Under the pieces are notes generated by a model that was not told where the DNA came from, ran no database searches, and worked only from the letters and a program-made list of their open reading frames with translations. The translations under genes were made by a program, and so were the position numbers. Of a stretch of DNA of 64,000 bases, positions 56,721-64,000 are shown piece by piece. The stretch comes from Malachius bipustulatus. Taxonomy: Eukaryota > Arthropoda > Insecta > Coleoptera > Melyridae. Positions within the stretch are counted from its first letter, which is position 1. Each line of letters begins with the position of its first letter. Location: assembly GCA_910589415.1 (NCBI GenBank), contig OU342639.1, forward strand, positions 30,388,268 through 30,452,267, in the 5' to 3' direction.

Positions 56721-59700
56721 TCGACGTCACGGATGCGATTTGTCACTGCTTGTTCCTTCATACACATACTGGCTTTATCAACTAGCACCCAGCATGCACC
56801 CATCACCCCGTCACCCATCAACTAACACTAGCAGCATCAAGCACCTAATATCAGCACAATGGTAACTTTTGGGGCTAATTATTGTAAATAAGCGTCAATA
56901 AATAAAATTTTCAAAAATCAGAAATAATTAGGTATAGTGAGATTGACTGTTACAGGAAAATTGGAAATTGGAAGATTGTTATGGGAGAAAACGCGAGATA
57001 GCAAGAAGTTAATTTTCGCTTCCTCTATAGGTATAATTATTATACCACTTGACTCTTAGTTATAAGACATGAGCACTTTACAATGGTAGCCTTTACGAGG
57101 GAACGGATTTTTAATCAACTTAAATGTTGAAGTTTTTTTATTAAAAATGGCCCCATTTTCAATATTTTTCCGAGTTGAATGAAACTTCATTTCTTCAGCC
57201 GGCGACTTTAATGTAAAATTATATCCTCCGAAGGGGGAAAGGTCTTGAGAAAATGATTATTATTATATAAGTATAATGAGAAGTCGTTTCTCAAACTAAT
57301 CACATCGTCATTTTAAGAAATCGTGCGCTGAAAAAGTCACGCCAAAATTAATTTTCCCGATCCCTACATCTCTCCCGAATGAAAAGAACTGTTATTGCCT
57401 TTTCGTCTTGCGATCTGACCATTTTTTAATTCCTAAACTATAGCGCGTTTTCTATGACGAATCATAGATGTAAGCAAAAATGTATCCCCCGCAGAATGTG
57501 TGTTAGTGATGATGAGTGTGGTGGGTAGTAGTGCTAGTGCTAGTGCTGTTGGTGTGATTTCATCGAATGACCCCTCCTGAGAATACGCGTATATATTCAA
57601 TGCAAATGAGAATTTTCGGCCGGCCTGCACTTGGGAAAAGCCTGCCGTATTTGAATACACTACGTTAACAATAATTTTTCAGATGGACCGTAATGGCGTA
57701 ATGCAAACAAACGACCGGCATGTGTTCCGTCCGAAACGAATCCGCAAACCTTAAAATCGCAAACGAAGCATTTCGGTTTAATGGAAAAATATTTTTTTCG
57801 TTCGTACAACATTTTGCATCGTTCAAATAATCGGGGTAAGGGAGGAGGGGGTTGGTAGGTTTCTGCAAATCGAAATGAGATTTTCTGTTTTTCAGAGAGC
57901 TCTAAAACTTCAAACACTCAAATGTAAACAATAACAATACTGAATGGTTGTTGTTGTTATTGCATGGTGATTGGTTTTCATTAGATCGTATCCGTTTGAC
58001 TGTAACAGAAAAATTACTGAAAAAAAGTGCAAAATAAAACAAAAATTATTGATGGAGGGTAACAATATATAAACGAGTTTTATTTAATAGACTGAAATCG
58101 TGAATGTCCTCATTAAAATTTTCATAAAACGATAATAATCAATTAAAATGTCGCAAGCTAAACCTAATAAAAAATCAATTAACTAACTTATAAAACAACA
58201 AACATCAATTTGGAAAATGATTCATACCTATTATAGGTCTACATATATAATCCGTAAAGTAATAAACGGGTTTATGGGAAGATGTAAAATTTAATTAATA
58301 CATACAAGCAATAAATTTTCGAATAAAAATCAGAATCATGCATGTAGATATTAATATGGGGATTTCCTCCGCAGAGTAAATTCTATTGTTAATTCCAAGG
58401 AATAATATTCAACACATTATACAGTCAGTTCAGCAAAACCATTCACTTACATTAATTGGACGAAATATACATACAAAAAAAAGAAGATTAAATTTATTCA
58501 ATTTCCACTACAATGTCATCACCTGCTCAAGTAAAAAAGTAAAAACGTGATCTTCAAGTAAAACCAATTCCATTTCTAAGACAATTTGCAACATTTATGT
58601 ATACCTACATACAAATAATATGAAAAATGTTGCCTAAAGAATCTTCCCTAAATTCACAGACAATCTCCTTTTAAAAGAAATTACACGAAGTATAATAGGT
58701 AACTGAAGGGAAGGTTTACTGTACAAAGTAGGTACTTAAGAAAACCATAATAATACTCCTCTTCTAGTACCTACTTATAGGTACACTTCTCGTTTCGTGA
58801 CTAAGAAAACGTCTTTCTGAAAGGAGATTTTCTCGTATTGACCGACGAGCTTTACTTTTTTGTAAAATTGAGTACGAAACGATAATATTTATGGGCCAGG
58901 AATAGAAGGAAATGCTACCTACCTAACGTGCTGCACCAAAGCATCAGCTATACAACATTTAAGCTGCTTTTACTCCACATTTCGAGGATTTAAGAGGCTC
59001 CCTCTTTTGTATAACTTCTCTATACCTACTACCATTACCTACTTACTCGTAGTTCCCCACATAAATCTCTCATTCTGAATACTCAATAACTCGATGACTG
59101 GATGCGGTGTTGAAATATAACCGCCCTTCCCCCATCTTGTGATAGTTCAGAGAAATCATTTTTCCTTTTTCTCATCTAAAATTGTGCAATTTCAATTCAA
59201 AAAAAGTTGTAAAATATATTTTGAAATGGCCTATACAAATGCTAACAAGTTGCAGTGTCGAGTTTTTATTTCTTGTAAGTACCCCCACGTGTTATTACTT
59301 TTATAATATTTTACATTTTTCTTATAATTAATTTTTACGTCTATCTAAAATAAGCCAAATAGATACTACATGTTTCCGAATTCACCCTTTTAAATTAAAG
59401 AATAAAATTATTTAACGCATGCACTTTCATAAATAAGGGTTGGAATTTTTTTATTACATTTTTACATCCCATTTTTCCTTCTTACTCACCATTTCTAAAT
59501 CGCTTAGTTTTTGATCAAGGAATTAAATGAAAAACGAGAGATTGGCTCAAAGATTTGGGTCATATTTGGGTAAAAAAAAAAACAGTAGGAATTCTTATAT
59601 TTAGGAAATTTCCTGAGATCACATGTTTATACATAATTTGAACTTTCTTGAATAATTTACTTCCACATTCATGTATGTACCTTAATAATAATAATAATAA

Positions 59701-60884
59701 TAATAATAATAGTACCTACTTATAAAAAAATATACAGTTTGTTCTATAAAAGTGAGACCAGTTGGTTATTATTATTAACCTTGGCGGCCTTGGACCTGGA
59801 TCTGCTCGAATAGGGAACGATTTTCCATTTATCCGCGAAATAGTCGGTATATAGGCGCATTATAGGTATGTAGTCGATCGAGCTGCCGAATTAACGAACC
59901 TTAAAATTCTGTGAATACATTTATGTAGCAGAAAGTGGACACTTTAAAATTTAATTCGTTTATAAATCACTGAAATTTTTCCCCCGGTCTATGTCCCATT
60001 ATAAACACGTAAATTCGGCGCAAAGTCGTATAAATTTGGGGATCTACCATCCAGCCGCTACAATTGAATGTCCTCTCCCGAACTAAATTCCCGTAATTTA
60101 TGAATGAATATTCCTCTTTATAGCATCGAACTCGCGAAAGTCCCACTTTCCATCAAATTGCAATATTCAAAACTCAATTGGTCCGCTCACGAGTACTTAT
60201 TCATATTTAAAACTGAGCCGATTCCATCCACCGATTTCAACTAACATTTTCATGGAAGAGGAAAGCCGAATTAAAGCTTTATTTCTAAATAATAATACTC
60301 GCTCTACCATAATAAATACATTTCTGGTTTGCATAGGCACAATTTGCGTTTATGGTATAATTTACGCTGATAAAGTCTTTCACGCTTCTTTCCTTATTCG
60401 TTTCTATTGAATAAATAATAATTGATCTTAATTTCAATGTCGCTTTATGTATTTCCGGCAGACCATAATATTTTGGTGGATCAATAATTTTTTAGCAGTT
60501 ACTTGAATTATTTGTCCATTCGTTTTCCTACATTGGTTAACTGCTTCAACACTATAGTAATTGAAAGTTATTTAACAATTATCCTGATATCTACATTCAA
60601 TAGACGCAGATAGAGTCCCAAAGCTATGAAAATTAGGCACAGAAAATTTATATTCCACGGACGGGCCAGATCTAGTTCACGCGATAAACTCAACACCTCG
60701 AAAAACTACGACTAGTTATCATGATATAAATGGACCATAATTTATTACCTATTTAATGATTATCGCGTGTCCTGACGAGGACCTTTATGTGGGTCGACAA
60801 CGGACGGCGCTTTTTGTCGTGGATTAACAATTCCCGTGGACTCCATATCACGGCACTTTGGAACTTTCCCCTTTTTTTCATCTT
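56721..60884. other. Intergenic, no gene; AAT microsatellite
   Basis: Unique AT-rich DNA. An AAT microsatellite of about nine units is at 59684-59710. A GTAGTGCTAGTGCTAGTGCTG tract near 57527-57547 is a short minisatellite. Minus-strand frames at 57433-57917 have no recognisable domain. Confidence 0.5.
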
Positions 60885-61000
60885 GTTGTACGGAGATTTC
60901 ATCCACACAATATGGACATGGAAGCCGTTTTCCGATATCTTGAGCCATTTTTAACGAAAATGGCGGTTTTCATTTGTTTATAACTCATAAACTACTTCCG
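60885..61000. repeat. Fragment of the 13.9/20.6 kb palindrome family
   Basis: TTTTCCGATATCTTGAGCCA (about 60928) and TTTGTTTATAACTCATAAAC (about 60973) match the right arms of the elements at 14.1 and 20.75 kb. Only the right arm remains. Confidence 0.55.
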
Positions 61001-61360
61001 AATTTTGTCTACGGAAATTCTCTTATGTATTTTTGCTTCCAGAATCTCTCAGTTATTTAAGATACATACAAACAACGTAGGTACTAAATGCGCATAATTT
61101 TGTATAATCGGATGAATGAAACAATGTAGGCAAGGTAATACATATCTATACGTCTTCTCAAGTTCTGTGACTTTGTTTTACTATATACGTGACGAGATCG
61201 TAAAATTGCTGGGGAAAAAAAGGTTTTACCAAGCTTGGTTACTGATGTTCTCGGCATGAAGACACACGTTAGTGACGTGCTCAAGGAAAAGGGACGAATC
61301 TTTCTTTTCAAGAGTTAGAATTTCTCTAATACTCATTGCGACATTATTTCCTATTTTAGT
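61001..61360. other. Intergenic, no gene seen
   Basis: AT-rich. An open minus-strand frame (61084-61311) has no recognisable domain. Confidence 0.5.
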
Positions 61361-61518
61361 GTATTAGTGTATTTTTTAATAAAAAAATACACTATTGAGG
61401 ACGACATCACTTTTCGAAAATCACCCAAACTCATCAAATGTCCACCGATCATGACCCCCAGATCACGAAAAAGTGGTTTTCCAAAATTCACCTGCCCACG
61501 ATATATATATATATATAT
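61361..61518 (+). repeat. Left end of composite repeat copy C
   Basis: Hairpin AGTGTATTTTTTAATAAAAA..., the conserved block GAGGACGACATCACTTTTCG and the TA tract (about 61500-61518), as in copy A. A foldback separates it from the body at 62196-63742. A preceding TAGTGTAT copy at 61359 duplicates the first bases. Confidence 0.8.
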
Positions 61519-62167
61519 GACGAAAAATAGGATAGTGGGGGTTGCGATGAATGGGACTAATAAAAGTAAGAACACTCTTTCTTCTAGTTAGTTAAGCTTT
61601 CTGCCTTTATTTAGGCCATCTTCAGAACCTATAAAATATACAAAATATATCATTACAAGCAAAATAGTGAACGGATCAAGGCCATGTATAATGACTTACT
61701 AATTGAAGGTGAGATTAATCTTCAAAGTTGTTCAATTCATAAATACTAAGCAGTTCCATGTTAGGCACAAACACACACTTTGCGAAAATTTTTATGAAGG
61801 GTTACTATCCATTATATTAAAAAATTACGTTAAAAACTATGTCAAAAATCAAAAAAATTTTTTAATATAATGGATAGTAACCCTTCATAAAAATTTTCGC
61901 AAAGTGTGTGTTTGTGCCTAACATGGAACTGCTTAGTATTTATGAATTGAACAACTTTGAAGATTAATCTCACCTTCAATTAGTAAGTCATTATACATGG
62001 CCTTGATCCGTTCACTATTTTGCTTGTAATGATATATTTTGTATATTTTATAGGTTCTGAAGATGGCCTAAATAAAGGCAGAAAGCTTAACTAACTAGAA
62101 GAAAGAGTGTTCTTACTTTTATTAGTCCCATTCATCGCAACCCCCACTATCCTATTTTTCGTCATAT
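61515..62167. mobile_element. Foldback element with apparently identical 311 bp arms
   Basis: The left arm (61515-61825) and right arm (61857-62167) read as exact reverse complements throughout, by eye, around a 31-base loop. The outer ends are TATGACGAAAAATAGG and its complement. It sits between two TA tracts of copy C. The right arm carries CTGAAGA (62057), a GCC...GGC stem and GAAA (62081), which fits the CUGANGA...GAAA core order of hammerhead ribozymes and resembles terminal repeats of Penelope-like elements. Ribozyme activity is not claimed. No coding. Confidence 0.85.
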
Positions 62168-62195
62168 AAACTAGTCGATGACTACAGAAGAACTT

Positions 62196-63742
62196 TATAT
62201 ATATATATATATATTTCTCCAAAAACGCGAAATTTCGATTTTCAAAACGCTCCTGTAGCTTTATTTTTGAAGATTAGTAAACGAAATTTTGGATCCTTAT
62301 AAAGCTTTGGAATGAATTTAGATTTTCGTTGAAAAAATGTCCAAAAGTCGAATCACTTCTACAGGGTGTCCCTTCAAAATTCCCGCAATCCGGTTCTTGT
62401 GGTATCATTTCAGGTCGCAGTTTTCAATCTAGGAGGCTGAAATTTTTGTGGGAGTAAGATATCCACAAGGAGTGGTCTGGTATTGCACTTGAGCAAAATC
62501 GGCCAAGCCGTTTCAAAATGGCAGCCATTTGAATTTTTTGAAAATTTGCTATTTTTTGAGCCCCTGTATGAGCAATATGGCAATAAAACTTTGAAATAAA
62601 ATTAACAAGATTGGAAGAAAACTATTTGAAATTTGAATTAAAGCAATAAAATTGGCATTATTTTTATCAATAAGCCAGTGGCGTGGGTAGGAAAAGGGTA
62701 AAAATGTCTAAACTTCTATAACCGTTTATGAGTTCATTTTTAAAGAAATTGAACTGAAATTTTCACAGTAGGCAAGTACACTAATATCCTTTAACCCTTA
62801 AAAGTTTCAAGAAGTAAATAAGAAAAATGACGGAGATAATAATATTTTTTTCATATGATGTTTATTTCTGTAAAATTTTAAAACCGCTGCTGTAGCTTCA
62901 TATTTAAGGATTAGTGAACGAAATTTTTTACCCTTGTGAAACTTCGAAATGACATTTGATTTTCGTAAAAAATTTTTCCTAAAGCTGCGTTACTTCTACA
63001 GGGTGTCCCTCCAAATTAAAAACAAAAACCGTCTATGAGGCACGGTTTCTGGTCGCAGTTTTCAATCTAGGGGGCTGGAATTTTTTTTCGTCTGTCTGGT
63101 ACTGTATTTGAGTAAAATCGAGCCGTTTCAAAATGGCGGCCTTTTCAATTTTAGAAAAAATTGCCAGAATTTGAACCCCTATACCTACCTACCTATAAGC
63201 AAGTTAGAAAAACAAATTTAAACCAAATTAACACGATTGGAAGAAAATTATTTTAAATTTGAGTTAATGCAGTAAAATTTGCATATTTTTCATTAATAAG
63301 CCAGTGGCGTCGGTAGGAAAAGGGTAAAAATGGCTAAATTTCTATAACCATATTTATGAGCCTTTTTTGAAGGAATTGAGCTGAAGTTTTTCCAGTAGAC
63401 AACTATAACCCTAACTCTGAAAAAATTCAAGAAGCAAATAAGAAAAATGGCGGAGATATTCGAATATTTTTACATGATGTTTATTCCTCTAAAATTTCAA
63501 ATTTTCGGTTTTCAAAATCCCCTTTCACTTTTTGCGAATTTATTAATTGTTAAATTTAAAAATCCATTCTAAGGCACGTTTTCAAACTAAATGAAATGAA
63601 ATTTTCTCAGTAAACCACTACGCTAATATGACCAGACTGGAAAATTTCAGAAATCCAATTTAATAAAAAGCGGTGAAAATATTCATAATTGAATCGCATA
63701 AAAATACACTATTTCTGCGATTGATGCGCAAGAAGGTTTTTT
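62196..63742 (+). mobile_element. Composite repeat copy C body (two tandem units)
   Basis: TA tract (about 62196-62212), then units at about 62255 and 62891 (spacing about 636 bp), a partial third near 63520, and the common right end TGCGATTGATGCGCAAGAAGG at about 63717-63737. The inner pairs TACAGGGTGTCCC...CCCCTGTA (62361-62569) and the second (62998-63182, right tip altered to CCCCTATA) are as in A and B. It lacks the GC-rich block shared by A and B. Confidence 0.75.
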
Positions 63743-64000
63743 GGAATTAAAGTCTTCAATTGAAAAAGTGCTTTGATTAAGTGAGATATAATTAATCAAA
63801 AAATCATTAAAGAACACACGTTAAATAGGAAAATGATAAAAATAACAATCGGAATAAATTTGTTCAATTAAAAATCACTTCCGATTTAAAAACCAGAACG
63901 ATTTGATTTGATAGCGAGCAAAACGAATTTGATGGATCACCGGTTGATTATTTTTATTTAATACGTCAATACATACTTTCAGTAAACCATATAATACCGG
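63743..64000. other. Intergenic tail, nothing seen
   Basis: Short AT-rich stretch to the window edge, without gene or repeat ends. Confidence 0.5.

Overview
This 64 kb window looks like nuclear DNA from an insect. It is AT-rich, lacks operon-like gene packing, and contains arthropod-type transposon remnants: mariner-like transposases, jockey-type LINE reverse transcriptase, a pipsqueak-HTH gene and a tyrosine-recombinase N-terminus. TAGGTAGGTA/TACCTACCTA motifs recur, as they do in some hemipteran genomes, but I cannot name the species. I find no intact host gene, rRNA, CRISPR array or convincing tRNA. It is best read as a gene desert or very large intron filled with nested mobile elements.

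Layout. 1-4.3 kb: unique AT-rich DNA with a two-copy tandem repeat and a dispersed retroelement-like repeat. 4.3-6.2 kb: a decayed mariner-like element with terminal inverted repeats (TIRs). 8.5-10.65 kb: copy A of a composite repeat (hairpin left end, TA microsatellite, ~640 bp tandem units, conserved right end); copy B is at 24.2-26.5 kb, copy C at 61.4-63.7 kb, and free left ends lie at 10.5, 29.8 and 32.1 kb. 12-23.7 kb: a dense cluster of non-autonomous, often palindromic elements with TACAGGG-type ends. 26.5-27 kb: a broken pipsqueak-HTH/DDE-type gene. 28.1-29.4 kb: a clean element with perfect 27 bp TIRs and an exact 8 bp target-site duplication (TSD). 32.3-33.3 kb: another palindromic TACAGGG element. 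36.7-38.7 kb: a mariner-like element with a broken DUF4817-type transposase, followed by an 860 bp palindrome. 41-47.1 kb: LTR-like and LINE fragments nested in each other; a second LINE copy lies at 49.4-50.1 kb. 53 kb: a tyrosine-recombinase N-terminal fragment beside a strong hairpin. 61.5-62.2 kb: a foldback with 311 bp arms that appear identical, inserted in the TA tract of composite copy C.

Function. No gene set here works together. The main relation is parasitic: many coding-free elements share TACAGGGTG-type termini with the one element that still carries a recognisable transposase, so cross-mobilisation is plausible. The most unusual structures are the composite repeat with variable internal unit number, the foldback, and the 8 bp-TSD element. 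All coordinates and repeat matches were read by eye, without alignment software.
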